A stretch of 64,000 nt of DNA from Helichrysum umbraculigerum (Eukaryota > Streptophyta > Magnoliopsida > Asterales > Asteraceae), in contig CATIUR010000001.1 in assembly GCA_949592205.1 (NCBI GenBank), positions 63,258,559 to 63,322,558 of the forward strand. Direction: 5' to 3'. Position numbers and translations under genes: made by a program. Under the pieces are notes generated by a model. The model did no database searches. It was not told the DNA's origin and saw only the letters and a list, made by a program, of their open reading frames with translations. Of this stretch, positions 50,950 through 63,210 are shown piece after piece. How positions within the stretch are numbered: position 1 is the stretch's first letter; every line of letters starts with the position of its first letter.

Positions 50950-53795
50950 ATTTGACTTTAAAGCCTGACTTCATTAATGTTGTTAAAGATGGTTGGGCTG
51001 AGGTAGTGCAGGGGTATACAATGTTTGGGGTGGTTTCCAAATTGAAAAGGTTGAGAAAACCATTGAAAAAATTGAATTATGATCAGGGCAATCTATTTCT
51101 TAAAGTCAAAAAACTACAGGTTGAGCTTGCAAGAGTTCAATCTGAAGTTGCAAAAGATCCAACAAATAGTGAATTGAGATATAAAGAGGCTGTGTATACA
51201 AAAGCATACAATGAAGCAGTGAGGGATGAAGAACTGTTCTTGAAGCAAAAAGCTAAAGTTGAGTGGCTAAAAGAGGGTGATCAAAACACAAAGTATTTTC
51301 ATAAAGCTGCAAAGGGAAGGCTTAACAGGAATAGGGTTGATTCAGTTGAGGATTTGCATGGTGTTAGATATTTTGGGCAGTAAGCAGCAAAGCAATTTGT
51401 GGTTCACTTTCAAAATGTTTTGGGCAATAGTAATGGGGCCAATCCAATTCTTGAACCTGATCAATTGTTTACCAGAAAGATTTCTCATGAAGATGCATTT
51501 GCTATGGTAAGGTATGTGACTGATGAAGAGATTAAAGCTGCCATGTTTGACATTGAAGATGACAAAGCTCCAGGACCTGATGGGTATTCATCTAAATTCT
51601 TTAAATCTTCTTGGAATATCATTGGTCCTGATATTTGTAAAGCAGTTAGGGAATATTTTCAGAATGGAAAGTTATTAAAAGAACTAAATGCAACTGTGAT
51701 TGCTTTAGTGCCTAAAATTAATTCACCTCAAAAAGTGTCTGATTTTAGGCCTATAGCTTGTTGTAATGTGCTTTATAAGTGTATAAGTAAGGTTATCACT
51801 AATAGGATTAACGGTGTTTTGAATGGCATAGTTGATATAAATCAAAGTGCTTTCATACCTGGAAGACAAATTAGTGATAACATTTTACTTACTCAAGAGT
51901 TAATGAGAAATTACCATAGAGTTGCTTCTGGGGTTGCAAAGTGTGCTTTTAAAGTTGATATCCAAAAGGCATATGACACTGTTGAGTGGTCTTTTCTGAG
52001 AAGCTATTTGCAGCATTTTGGATTTCACCCTATTATGGTGATGTGGATTATGAACTGTATCACTTCTACTTCATTTACCATCAGTGTTAATGGAGACCAT
52101 AAAGGGTATTTTCAAGGCAAGAGGGGTTTAAGGCAGGGAGATCCAATGTCTCCTTATCTTTTTACTCTTGTCATGGAAGTTCTCACCTTAATTATAAAAA
52201 GACAGGTCATAGATGATGATGCCTTTTTGTATCATTGGAGGTGTGAAGAATTGGAGTTGACCCACTTATGTTTTGCTGATGATCTCTTATTATTTTGCCA
52301 TGGAGATCATCATTCTGCTACTGTTTTGAGAAGAGCATTAGATGAATTTGGAGGTATGTCTGGACTGTTTGTTAGTATGGAAAAAAGTATTGCCTTTTAT
52401 AACAATGTGGATAGGGATCAGCAAGAGCAAATATCTGCTGTAATGCCTTTTGAAGTGGGAAAGCTTCCTGTTAGATATTTAGGTGTTTCTTTGTTATCTA
52501 CTATGCTTCATAGGAAGGACTGTATGGTTTTGATTGATAAGGTGAAGAAAAAGCTTTTGGATTGGAAGAACAAATCATTGTCCTTTGCTGGTAGGCTTCA
52601 ATTGATTAATTCTGTTTTAGGCTCACTTCAAGTATATTGGTCATCCATGTTTATGATTCCTGTAAATGTCACAAATGATATTGAGAGGCTGATGAGAGGG
52701 TTTCTCTGGTGTCATGGAGAATTTAAAAGAGGTAAAGCAAAAGTGAATTGGGTTGATGTCTGTAGACCCAAAAGGAAAGGTGGATTGGGTATCAAATCCT
52801 TGCATACTTGGAATGTTGCTTTAATGTCTAAGCACACTTGGAACATTGTGACAAACAAGGATTCCATTTGGGTTAGATGGATAAGGGCAGAAAAGTTAAA
52901 GGATAGGAATTTGTGGGATTACAAAGCACTTGATGATTCTTGTTGGAGTTGGAGAGCAATTATGAACAGCAGAGTTGAACTGCAGAAGTATATTGTTATT
53001 AAATTAGGAAATGGGAATAATACTTCTGCCTGGTTTGACCATTGGCATCCAAGTGGTCCTCTAAGTAAATTTATCAAAAGAATAGATTTATATAGAGAAG
53101 ACTTTAATGCAAAAGAGAAAGTTTTAGACATTGTGGTGAATGGTGAATGGCAAGTTCCAGCTGAGTGGATAGTTAAATTTAATAATCTGTTTGATTTACC
53201 TCCGCCTCTTTTAATTCAGAATAGAAATGATAGAATAGTCTGGAGGACTAGAGCTGGTAAGTTTGTTAATTTTACAGTGAAGGATGCTTGGACAGATTTA
53301 TGTGAGGAGCATGATGATGTTGAATGGGCTAAACTAGTGTGGTTCAGTCAATGCATACCCAGACATTCATTTATCACTTGGGTGGCTTTAAATTGTAAAT
53401 TGAGAACTCAAGACAAGTATATGAGAGTGGAGAGTAATGCTGATCTGAGGTGTCCATTTTGTTTGAATCAGGAAGATAGTCATAATCATCTATTTTTTGA
53501 TTGTGAGTATCCAAAAGAAATTTGGTGTAATTTGAAGGAAATGTCCAAAATTGATCATGCACCTAACACCTGGAATGAAATCATTGATTATATGAAGAAT
53601 AGACCAATTAATAAGTCTATTTGGAGTATAATTCAAATATTAGTTCTAGGTGCATGTGTGTATTTTATTTGGCAAGAGAGAAATCTAAGACTATTTCAGA
53701 AAAAGTCTAGGCCATTGGATCAGTTGCAAGATCATATGATTAAAGCTGTTGGGTTTGAACATCAGGTATTCAACACAGTCTGTTCAAGCTTCTGA

Positions 53796-56430
53796 TATAT
53801 GGGATCTAGATGTACAAAAGGGGATGAGGACTGCTTCTTCCAAGCATGCTAATCATGATAAGTAAGATGTTAAAAGGTGTGGAGGTGGAAGTGCAGGGTA
53901 TGGTTCAGTATGTATGGTTTGAGAGAGGGAAAGTTCAACCTGTGACTTATCTGCAAATGAAAATTCATTGGGTTTGGGTGGGTGGTTTGGCTTTATTTCA
54001 ATTTATTTTGAGTGTTGGGATGGGTTTCCATGGGGGGACTAAATATGGGAGAGTGAACAGATTTTGTGAGGCTGTATTGGGTGGGAATTTTATGGTTTGG
54101 GTTGGTGTTATAAGGGTGAAGATGGTAGTTGTGCAATGCAACTATAGGCTTCTGAGTGTTCTTTATTGTTTTGAACCAATTCTGTGGTTCTTGGGTGTGT
54201 TTCAAATGTTTTTTATTAAAAAAGTGTATAGAGGTCAGTTGCATGGTGCACATATAGGGTATGGGCTTTGTTTCAAGATAGTGCTGGAGGTTAGCACTTT
54301 AGTTTTACCCTTTGGAGTGATAAGGAGGTGGTTTTTTATCTTTATTTATTTTACCACTTTTAAATTCCTTAACCTGATATATGTAGGATTTTTTAAGCCT
54401 GTGTGTCTTGTTTATAGTGAGAAAGGCAATCGTAAGGTAAAACTGCTTGTAAAAGGATGTAGTAGAAGGGTCCTTTTTATTATGGTGTTGCTGCAAGGGT
54501 TGATGATCCTTAAGATTGTGCTGTTCTGCTATGTTTTGCATAATTTCTTACATGTTATGCAGGGTTTGTGTCTTTGGGTGGATTGGTTTGGGCATGGAGA
54601 TATAAGGGGGAGCTTGGGTAGAGCAATTGCTTATTTTGAGTTGAGAGTCAAATCTGTAAAAAGTATGTCTTTTTTGATGTTCATGCTTATATTTGTTCAT
54701 AAGTATGGTGTCAAGTCTTATTATGTCTTTGTGTCTTGCAATTGCATAGGATTGGTGGTTAAAGATAATGTAAAGGGATATGGTACTGTTTTTTAAAAAT
54801 TATGGAGTCATAAGGTTGGTCATATGGTCTGTTAAATTTAAATATTTTGTTTCAAAATTTCCTTGGTATTTTGAGCTTAGCTTTCCATTTGGAGGTGTGA
54901 TAGTTATGATTGAAGGGAGATTTCCTGTTAAGAATAGTAGTAGAAGATTTTCTTTATTATTGGTGAGGTGGCAGGAATCAAAGATTTTCAATCATAGACT
55001 AGGCAACCAAGGCCATTCACATTTTTTGAATGGTTGCAGGGCTTGGTGTCAATTTCTAAGCCCTAGTGTCATAAGATTAGAGTTTGATGTCAAGTGTCTA
55101 TGGTTGCTGTTATATTGGAAGGGTATTGTTGAAATGGAGCAGATTTGTCACTTGCAGCTGCATTATTTTATTGCTTATGTTGAATGGTGGAATCTGCTGT
55201 TATTGAAGCAATGTCAATTTGGGCAGAGAAGGGACTATGTAAAGTGGTTTATAGGCTTGAGCAAATGGTTGAATTATTGCAAAGGCATAACTGGATTTGT
55301 GCAGAAATGGGTTAATGTGATCACTATTTATCATACCATTCATTTGTGTTTTAACAGTTATTTGAAGTCAATATGCAATTTAATAGCTGTTAATATGCAA
55401 AGTCAGAGCTAGATGTTATGTTATTTGATGGTAAAGAATTGGTCCGTTTTGGAATTTTATGTGGAAAGGGTCAATTTGACTTTGCCGGGTCAAAGTGGAA
55501 TAAGTCATACAGATGATGGAAATGAATTTAGTGTTAATATGGGTATAGGAAGGGTTGTAGTGAAACAGTGTGTTGTGGTTAGATTTTTGGGTAAGCATGT
55601 TTATGGGATCAACTGTTATGAGATTAGAAAAGAAGTGCAAGTGCGGTGCTTATTGACTTCTTTTGGTCAACATGGTATATCCTACTTTATTACTACTATT
55701 TTGAAAGTTGATGGTAAGTTGGTATGTTGGGTAAAAATTGAATCGATATGTATGTTTATATTATGCTGCTGTAAGCTTGAGTGGGGATCGAAATCTGTAT
55801 GTTTGAATTTGTCGGGTCAAACAAAAGGTACTAAGGATGGAAGCAGGTCAAATTTTAAATCTTGTGTTGCATTCATAAGATGGAGGCCTTGTTTTCTAAT
55901 TATGCAGGATAGATTTATGGAGCAATTGAGAATAAGTAGCATGGAGAGTTGGTCTAGTAAAAATTGTCGTTGGGTTGAATGCTAAAGTGGTTTGGGTTGA
56001 ATATTATGGGGGAATGCAAAATATAGAGTTGCAATGGAACTTTGGGCCTGTTGTCAGAAGAATCGAAGCTGGAATGAGGTCTTGATGGGCTTGGAAATGA
56101 AGTATAAATCATGTGGGTTGGGCTGCGTAATAGAATTTTGAACAATAAGTTATTGGGCCAAATGATGGAATTTAAAAGTCTTGTATCGGGCTTGCAAATT
56201 CTAAAGGACTTGTTGGGTATTACAATGGATCTAAATCGTACAAGAGTTGAATGTAGAACAAGGGTTCTGGAGCAGATTGAAATATATCAACAAATTTTGA
56301 GTAAAAAGATAAATTTTGAAAGTCAAATTTTGAGTTTGTTATGTATAGATAGAAAATACGTAGTTGTTGTTTTGCTTATAGTATTATTTGAAGATTTATA
56401 TGTATTGGTTTGGGATGTCCATTAAAACTC
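53796..56430 (+). other. long cytosine-poor 3' region of the LINE with open frames
   Basis: 2.6 kb between the ORF2 stop and the LINE 3' end, very poor in C and rich in G and T on the sense strand. It holds open stretches of 316 codons (53846-54796), then 210 and 190 codons in one frame parted by a single TAG (54780-55985), then 104 codons (56111-56425). Their translations are Val/Leu/Phe/Trp/Cys-rich and match no domain I know, so they are most likely a composition effect. The last part ends with LINE-like TTTTTGCTGGGGTACCGTCCCC before poly-A. Confidence 0.55.
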
Positions 56431-56825
56431 CCCGTTAGGTATGCCTAACCTAAAAATGTACATATTTTACTTTTCTTAATATAAGTTTTTGCTGGGGTAC
56501 CGTCCCCTTTACCAAAAAAAAAAAAAACCCCAAACCCTAAATCCTAAACGCAGCACTTTAACACATGTGTTAGTAAATTGTAAAAAACCCACCAAAAAAC
56601 GTGAAAAAAAAAAATTCGTCCAAAGTATGCCTTGATGGACGGCAAATCGAAGAGGATCAAACGCTGAATCTAATGGTGCAATTTTCATAATTTTTCGATT
56701 TGTCGTTTGTGAGATATTTAAGTTAGGGGGTAAATGGGTTTTGTATTCTCTTTATACAAATGACACCCTCCCATTGGTACTTCCATACTTTCCATAATTC
56801 ATGTACTATCATGATCCCATCTCTT

Positions 56826-58482
56826 AACTGAACTTTTGATTATTATTATATGTTTACAATTTGCATAACGTCCTATCTATATAAGCCTCTCACACGTTAT
56901 CCATACAGATTGTCACGCAGAAACTTACATACAAATAAATAACAATAATTGATCAAAAAGTTGGATACGCTCAATATTTTTTTTTCATATATAGTTTCTT
57001 ACATTTACCCTAATTAATCCGAACATATATGAAACCAACTAAACGTTGAATTGAATTTATATATATGTTCTGTACCTTTTTGTGGTTCTCATTTGAACCT
57101 TTGGCTATATATATATATATATGTGTGTGTGTAGGACACTATTCTTCTTATGAATATAACTTCGTGTAAACAAATTAATATACGTTTTTAATTTTAACTG
57201 CATCGTGCTATTGTGTAGTTCTGAAAAAGGCGATCGAAAAATCTACTGGCCTGGCGAAGATTTCACCAATCAGGCAATGTTTAATTGAGGTTGTGTTTGA
57301 TATAATTAAATGATTTAGCACTGAATGATTCAAATTTTCGAAAGATTCAAAAATTGAACGATCATAACTCTGAATGAGTAAGTTATACTAGATAGACCAT
57401 CAATAAAAACAAGTAGAAAGAGTTTGAACCAAAGTTCAAACTTAACTCTCTTCAATTATGAGATTGTTCTAATGCTACGAAATCATGAAAATGACTTGAA
57501 TAAAAAAGTAGAAACCAACAAATTTCGCTTCTTATATATGCTTGTTTTCTCCGTCAAGAATGTTACTTTATATTCCTATATATTCCTATATATAGATTTT
57601 ATTATTTATATACATACCCAATTCCCCTAATTCCAATTGAAAAAACAACTCAGTTTGTAACACTAAGACTAATCAGGTCAAGAATGTGTTAAGCCTAATG
57701 AATCAAGAGACTCTTCGGATCGATGAAGATTGCAAAGGGAAAGCTTCATACCACTGCTGATCGAATACTTGCCAATCTTCTACATACATATTAGGTAATT
57801 AGTTAAACACATTGCGATCACTAGCAAGTTGGTGGTTAAGTATCCTTGTTGCAAAATGTATTAACTGCACCCTTTTTATACTGAAAATACGGATGAATAT
57901 GTAGTTATGAACTTAACTATGGGCAAATCATAGGTCCCGTAGACAAAAAACAACATAATTATGTGTTTAGTAACGTTTTCATATATACATATCCCGCTCC
58001 TCCTAGACGAATAGCACATAACTTAGGTGTTGTTAACAACACCAATGATTTTCTGTTTACGTAGTATTTTACTTCATTTTTATATAAGAATTCTTTGGAT
58101 GATATCGTTTGTTAGAAAATAGATCTACTCTTGACTTCTTGAAAAGAAAATATAGCCAACGCATGAGTTTGATACCCGATTTTGGTTGTAATGTACTAAT
58201 AGCCAGTACTTAATTATGTTGATTGGCCCGAATACACATATCAATCTATATGTTACAGATAATAGATGTAAATATATATATGGTGCATGTTCTGTTCTAA
58301 AAATATCAATGTATCTGCATTCCTTAATTGTAAATTCCATCTCTATGGCAGTATATGCAGGTACTTTCAGATGCGCTATATCATCCTACGGCAAATGTGT
58401 ACGCGTGCAAACGTAATTTGCAAATAAACGATTCCACTGGTTAAGACTTAAAATCGTAGCTAACACATATTATTAGTGAGTA
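56826..58482. other. upstream region of the small gene, no gene seen
   Basis: AT-rich sequence with a short TA/TG microsatellite (57106-57132). Nothing in it matches a protein domain. Confidence 0.4.
56878..56885 (+). promoter_or_regulatory. possible TATA box (TATATAAG)
   Basis: The context CTATCTATATAAGCCTCTC followed by CA-rich leader-like sequence resembles a plant core promoter. It lies 1.6 kb before the small gene at 58483, so it could serve that gene only if the leader is spliced. Confidence 0.3.
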
Positions 58483-58950
58483 ATGGGTACAAATCTTTGT
58501 TGTATGAAGGCTTCATCAACAATTCCTTCACAAAAGAAGAAAAACCCAAAAGAAGCTACAAGACCAATCAATCTCATAGGAAACTCGTCGAAAAATGTAT
58601 TGGTTCGGTACAACGAAGACGAGAAAAAAATAGTTAAAAGCAGTTCAACTTTAAAGGAATGTCTTTTGGCTTCACCAAATAATCAACATCATCCAATAAT
58701 CCCAAGTAAGATACAAATTTTCAGTTCAGAGTTAACGAATGTCCGAACAGAAGATATGTGCAAATCGAGGATCGGTTATTCAATGGAGAAATGGAATGGA
58801 AAATTAAGTAAAGTTGACGAAAGAGATGAAGATGATGAAACGAGTGTCACTCCCATGTTGGAAAGATCTGAGAGTCAAAAGTTGAAAAAGAAAGTCTCGT
58901 TTAGATTTCCTGAAGAGGCTGATATTTTTATTTTTTGCTCAGAAGATTAA
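58483..58950 (+). CDS. small protein of unknown function, possible N-myristoylated/palmitoylated
   Basis: An intact single-exon frame of 155 residues, in sequence that shows no transposon features. The N terminus, MGTNLCCMKASS, has Gly2 and nearby cysteines, a pattern compatible with N-myristoylation and palmitoylation at a membrane (inference). The centre is Lys/Ser/Asn-rich and probably disordered. The segment at about 110-122 is acidic (DERDEDDETS). The C terminus has a compact conserved-looking motif, KKKVSFRFPEEADIFIF. I recall similar VSFR.PE.ADI endings in uncharacterised plant proteins but cannot name the family. No ribosomal, enzymatic or DNA-binding motif is visible. It may have further exons upstream. 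Confidence 0.6.
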   Translation: MGTNLCCMKASSTIPSQKKKNPKEATRPINLIGNSSKNVLVRYNEDEKKIVKSSSTLKECLLASPNNQHHPIIPSKIQIFSSELTNVRTEDMCKSRIGYSMEKWNGKLSKVDERDEDDETSVTPMLERSESQKLKKKVSFRFPEEADIFIFCSED

Positions 58951-59690
58951 AGTAAAAGATAACTATATACAATATGTTATAAAAGTTAGGAATCATATTT
59001 AATATTGTCATGTGCTTGGTAATACAATACATACAAAAGATAATATCATAGTTTGGAGTTTTAACCCGATGTTTAGAGTTTACATAGGAAGATGCACAAA
59101 AAAAGTTTGGGTCCGAGATAGGCCGTTAGCCAGGATTGAGCCCAATAGGATGGTCCCATTTCATTTCATATTTGTAACACCACCTCCGCTTGTAACACCA
59201 GATCACCTCTTTTCAGGCGTCACATCAGCATAACAGCCACAGTAATACCAGAAAGCTGTTTTTTTTACCTCTGACTCCCACTAACTAAATTTAATATTTA
59301 TTTATTTAACAAAACAAATATATTTATTTAATTAATCAAAATACAACACAATAATTAAATAAAAATATTTTTGAATTATCTATTTTTGAATGTTTTTCGG
59401 ATGTATTTATTTAACAAAACAAATACATTCAAAAAACAACCACCGGCAACGGTTGAAAATTCATTTTTTCAATTTTTTTTTTTAATTTTGCAACGGTCAA
59501 ATTTTTAAATCTTTTTTTTCAATTAATTCCGCGAGAATAGCAAAAAAAAAGGAAAAGTGTTTGTGGAACCCGCCCAAAGCCTCACTTTTGCCCGTTATCC
59601 TCGCACAACGCCCCGCCAGAACGACCCCCATTGCCGGCGTTCTGGCGTTCTTAGTGGAAAATCTGGACGGAGAACGCTGCGTTGCAGGTA
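58951..59690. mobile_element. possible PIF/Harbinger-like remnant
   Basis: Contains CAACGGTTGAAAATTC (59447-) and CAACGGTCAAATTTTTAAAT, words seen in plant Harbinger-type elements. They are flanked by GC-richer ends mentioning CGTCACATCAGCATAAC and CGCCCCGCCAGAACG. No transposase and no clear TIR pair were found, so the assignment is tentative. Confidence 0.3.
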
Positions 59691-59699
59691 GTCTAAAAG

Positions 59700-60320
59700 G
59701 TTAACATATTCGTGCAACACTTGGTAGTCAAAAAATTACCAATGCACTTGTTGCTGAACTAGAAGAGCTTGATCAGAAGTAGAAAGAAAATGTTGCAAAA
59801 AGGAGTTCCAAGTCGCTGAAGATTGAGGAAGGAGCTGAGAAGGTCGAAGAACAACCAGAGTTGGAATATGATGAGGGTCTTGAAAAGTTAGAAAGAGATA
59901 TGGCTATGATGGTTGCAAATTTCAGAAGAAACACCAGAACGAAACAATTCGCTGGTGTTCCTGCTTCTGATAATTTTAAACCAAAGGTGAATGCTACAAT
60001 TGTGGTAAACTTGGACGCTTTGCTGCTAACTGCATAGTGAAGCCATCTAGCTCAAACACTGAGCCAAAGCAGAGTATCACGCAGAAGGCTTAAAGCACTC
60101 GCTAAGGGTGGAAAGAAGAATCGTAAAGTTTTCGTCGCTGAAGAAGGATCATTCAGTGACTCTAACTCATCATCATCTGATGATGAAGAAGCTATGATTT
60201 GTCTAGACAGAGATTTCTGTTTAATGACTGATGATGCAACATTTCAAGAAGACATCAAGGAAGTCAATACGAAATGTTCAACGTCTAAATGTGACCCTGA
60301 ATACACGTTATATGTCAAAT
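59700..60320 (+). pseudogene. Ty1/copia gag relic
   Basis: Broken frames with an acidic Glu/Lys-rich region, then a zinc-knuckle-like CYNCGKLGRFAANC (about 59993-60034) in which the usual His is Arg, then a Ser/Asp/Glu-rich stretch (SDSNSSSSDDEE, about 60157-60192) as in plant copia Gag. Several stops and shifts; no protease or pol follows. Confidence 0.7.
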
Positions 60321-60629
60321 AATCATACCCTTTGAAATTAAGTTTTATGCCACCCAATTGTAAGGACACTTGCAATTGCTTTTTACTCTATGTGAGACGT
60401 AGGTAAATTGCAACCCAAGGTATTAACCACTCATTGTGAGACGGTGGTGAGATCCTTAAGCCCGAGGCATAGATGGGATGAAACATGCTTACATAACACT
60501 ACTTGCTTGTTCTTTAGTGCCATTTGTAAGTCCCATAATAATCTAGGAGTTGCACTTGTATTGCAATTATTGCTCGGCACTTATCTTTTTACATACATCA
60601 TTGCTTCCAGATCAACTGATGTGATGGTG
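60321..60629. other. no gene seen
   Basis: Sequence between the copia relic and the LTR. It contains two short similar segments around GTGAGACG (60391 and 60437), otherwise unremarkable. Confidence 0.4.
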
Positions 60630-61560
60630 TGATATCGCGTAAAAAGTCACGTTTTTACTAACGATATCTCTTTCATTTTAGAACAATACTTGGCAAAAGA
60701 GCTCAAATATTACATTAATCAATGATATTTTTTCAAGTAGGTTAAAATAAGGAAGCACGAGAAAAATCAGACAAAACGGCCGAAAAACGAAGATTTCACG
60801 CGCGTTTGAAGATTCAAGGCAACCAAGACGAAATTTCAAGTAAAAAAAGATCATCTCAGAGATTTCTCCATACCAAAGTCTTCATTTTCCAAAATCGAAT
60901 CCAACGCAAAAAGAATCAACTGAAACGGATAAATAATGAAGATTTTGTGCACTGCGAAAAATTCAAAACATACGGAACAAGACATCTGAAGATTGGAAAA
61001 TCATCTCAGAGATTTATTTTCACCAAAGTCTTCATTTTTAAAAATCGATTCCAACGCAAAAAGAATCGTCGCAATCGGACGCATAACGAAGGAGATACGC
61101 ACAAAAACGTGAATCGAAAAGGTTGTACGGGCGAGGCCGGCCGGCAACCGGCCGCCGCCGGCTGGCAGGCAACCGGTGCCGGCTGCCTTTTTGGTGCGGT
61201 GGGCCGGTTCTGGGTGGTTTTCGTCCGTGCGCCACCTTTTTCGTCATGTACTCGTACCGAGCGCGCTTTTTCGCTAAAATGAGGCTAACTTCGCTATCGT
61301 GAGCCGGATTTCTGCTATAAATATACCGTTGGAATCGTAATTCAAAAACACACATTCCTATGCACTAAAAAATTACCTTCTCTCTCTAGAAAAAATCAGA
61401 TTTCTTTCTCTCTCTATTTTCTCACTCTAGATTAGTTTTAGATTAGTTTGAGAACGTAATTAGAATAGAACGAAAGAGCGGAGCATCTTGTAATCTTTTT
61501 ATGTACACTTGGAAGTTGCGATATTTAATTCAAGTCTATTCCTTCTCGCATTTAATCACG
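60630..61560 (+). mobile_element. LTR (or LTR fragment) of the family seen at 1-814
   Basis: Begins TGATATCGCGTAAAAAGTCA. A 160-base segment with CATCTCAGAGATTT and AATCCAACGCAAAAAGAATC is present twice. A GC-rich block with CCGGC words (61135-61205) precedes a TATA box (TATAAATA, 61316-61323) and a CT-rich leader. The right boundary is uncertain and no second LTR or internal genes are in the window. Confidence 0.6.
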
Positions 61561-61810
61561 GTTATCTCTATCCTTATCTATCTTAATTAATCGCGTTTAT
61601 ATTATTTATGCTAGATTTAGTTATTGCCATGATTAGAGAGTAGTATACTTGTTGTTGTTGGGTTTTCTATTCCCTAACTAGATTATCGTAACAAAGCAGA
61701 ATAACAACAATTTAATGATCTAAGGCAATTAGGAAACTAAAACCCTAAGGGATCTTTAACTTTAATAAAGAGTACAATAAACAAATTGGATAAATAAGAA
61801 AATACACTAA
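61561..61810. other. no gene seen
   Basis: AT-rich sequence, perhaps the leader of the preceding LTR element, up to the start of the next LTR (preceding five bases ACTAA). Confidence 0.4.
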
Positions 61811-62972
61811 TGTAACACCCCCAAATTTACTGTTTAGCGGAAGCATACTTTGGGTGTTACTAATCGATAATCAAAGCACACAAGATATATAAAACGACCA
61901 CTAAATGCGTCGTTTTGAACTTGTATTGATAAAAACAAAAGTTTACATTAGCTCAGTTCCGAAATTGAGAGATTTACATCACATAATTACTTTATACAAA
62001 ATATAATAATGCAATTAAATCTCTGATTGTATGAATGATGACTCGAGCTAATGATTCCTACTTGGGCAGTCCAACCTACTGCAGTGTACCTGTCATACAT
62101 GCTAAAATGGGTCAGCGAAACGCTGGTGAGCTCACAGGTTTGTATGTCAACACATAATTGTATGAACCGCAAGATTTATAATTGAATTTAAAATGCAATT
62201 AAGCAAAATAAAAGTTATACAGCCATGAGCACATAGTCTGAGCTTAACTTGAGTGTCAAGTCCAATTAAGGAAACCCAACTGAGGTGCCTCCTACAAGTG
62301 CCTAATCTACACTCGTCTTCCCAAATGCTAATACGTCCATTTGACCAGTTAGTGCGTGCTAACCCGGACGAGGATTGTCAATCCTATATGATATCATATA
62401 CTAACATTCACGCTACAGATGTATTACCAGACTATGCTATGGAGGGCTTTAGTGATTAGTTGAAAACAACTCATGTAATATTTGATTGATTTGTACTTGA
62501 GTTCAACATGTAAATAAAACGAGCAATGTAATCACACCCTTGATTGAAAAGCAGTGAAATAGGGGTCATGAGACTCACCTGAGCCTTGTTTGTGTATCTA
62601 AATAAACTTGAATTGATTAGCCTTGAATTGAAGTCTGAAACTTGTAACCTAAGGGCGTTCAATACGCACGATGGTTATTAATTGAATAAGTATCTTAAAA
62701 GACTACATTTGTAGTTGTTTGTCCAAATTACCCCGATTTGGTTGATTTGACTTGTCCAAATTACTACGATTTGGTTGATTGACTTGAGTTTTTGGAAACG
62801 TGTACGGCCCGTTGGTGATTGTTTGTAATAATAATCTCACATTATTATCTTGTTTTTGAAGTGTTATACTTATAAAGTATATACCATTGTGTATTAAAAA
62901 GTCGTATCGTATAATAGTTTGAGGTTTTATAAGTTTGACACTTGGTGTGAAATGTATTTACAAACTCTTAGT

Positions 62973-63075
62973 GACGGGGGTCCGGGGGTAGCGCCCCTGG
63001 TAAGCGAGGTTCCAGGGGTGGCAACCCCTGGCGGGGTCCAAGGGGCTGGCCCCTGGTTGGGGTCGAGATGCCAAG
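62973..63075. repeat. GC-rich palindromic insert in the LTR
   Basis: GGGGGTCCGGGGGTAGCGCCCC, then CCAGGGGTGGCAACCCCTGG, then GGGGCTGGCCCCTGG: several GC-rich stem-loops in otherwise AT-rich DNA. A shorter version with one fewer block is at 27893-27970. Confidence 0.85.
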
Positions 63076-63210
63076 TCAGCTCGAAAAAGTTTTATTTCTA
63101 CTAAATTGCTTTGGTGAAAAACGCATCTGGAATTGAATTTGGGTGAAATCAAGTGATAAAATTTTAGGTCTCGACACTTAATAAAATTTGGTTTGAAGCC
63201 TTCTGTTTTT

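Larger units (their letters stand above)
41585..53795 (+). pseudogene. LINE ORF2 (endonuclease-reverse transcriptase), split and with one stop
   Basis: ATG 41585 begins MAVKAMAWNVRGLS. The AP-like endonuclease (LETHVY, LLGDFNA, SDHSP) runs to 42349. After the inserted element the same frame resumes at 50955 exactly at a codon boundary. A TAA lies at 51381-51383. RT motifs follow: KAPGPDGY, DFRPIACCNVLYK, AFIPGRQISDN, the catalytic FADDLLLF (about 52273-52296) and a KVNWVDVC...GGLGIKSL thumb-like region. A zf-RVT cysteine/histidine domain (CPFC...HNHLFFDC, about 53454-53512) comes before the TGA at 53793. Total length would be about 1200 codons. No RNase H domain was seen. Confidence 0.92.
38753..56523 (+). 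mobile_element. LINE (L1-type non-LTR retrotransposon), interrupted
   Basis: Starts right after AAAACCCCAAACCCTAA (38736-38752) and ends in a poly-A run, after which the same 17 bases recur (56524-56540); a few A residues are ambiguous with the tail. The order is 5' leader, ORF1, ORF2, a long 3' region, TTTACC(A)n. Without the gypsy-type element at 42350-50949 it is about 9.2 kb, long for a plant LINE, mostly because of the 2.7-kb 3' region. Confidence 0.9.
20660..56825. mobile_element. fold-back MITE (about 0.7 kb) split by two large insertions
   Basis: The left arm (about 20660-21057) and the right arm (38692-38752 plus about 56541-56825) are inverted copies. TATGGAAGTACCAATGG-like sequence at 20692 matches CCATTGGTACTTCCATA near 56784. 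AATATCTCACAAACGACAAA at 20770 and CGATTTGTCGTCCATCAAGG at 20839 both recur inverted near 56630-56720. The centre is a hairpin, GGGTTTTGGGGTTTC / GAAACCCCAAAACCC with a GGGGC loop. A gypsy element occupies the loop and a LINE occupies the right arm. Outer termini are approximate because no clean target duplication was found. Confidence 0.8.
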
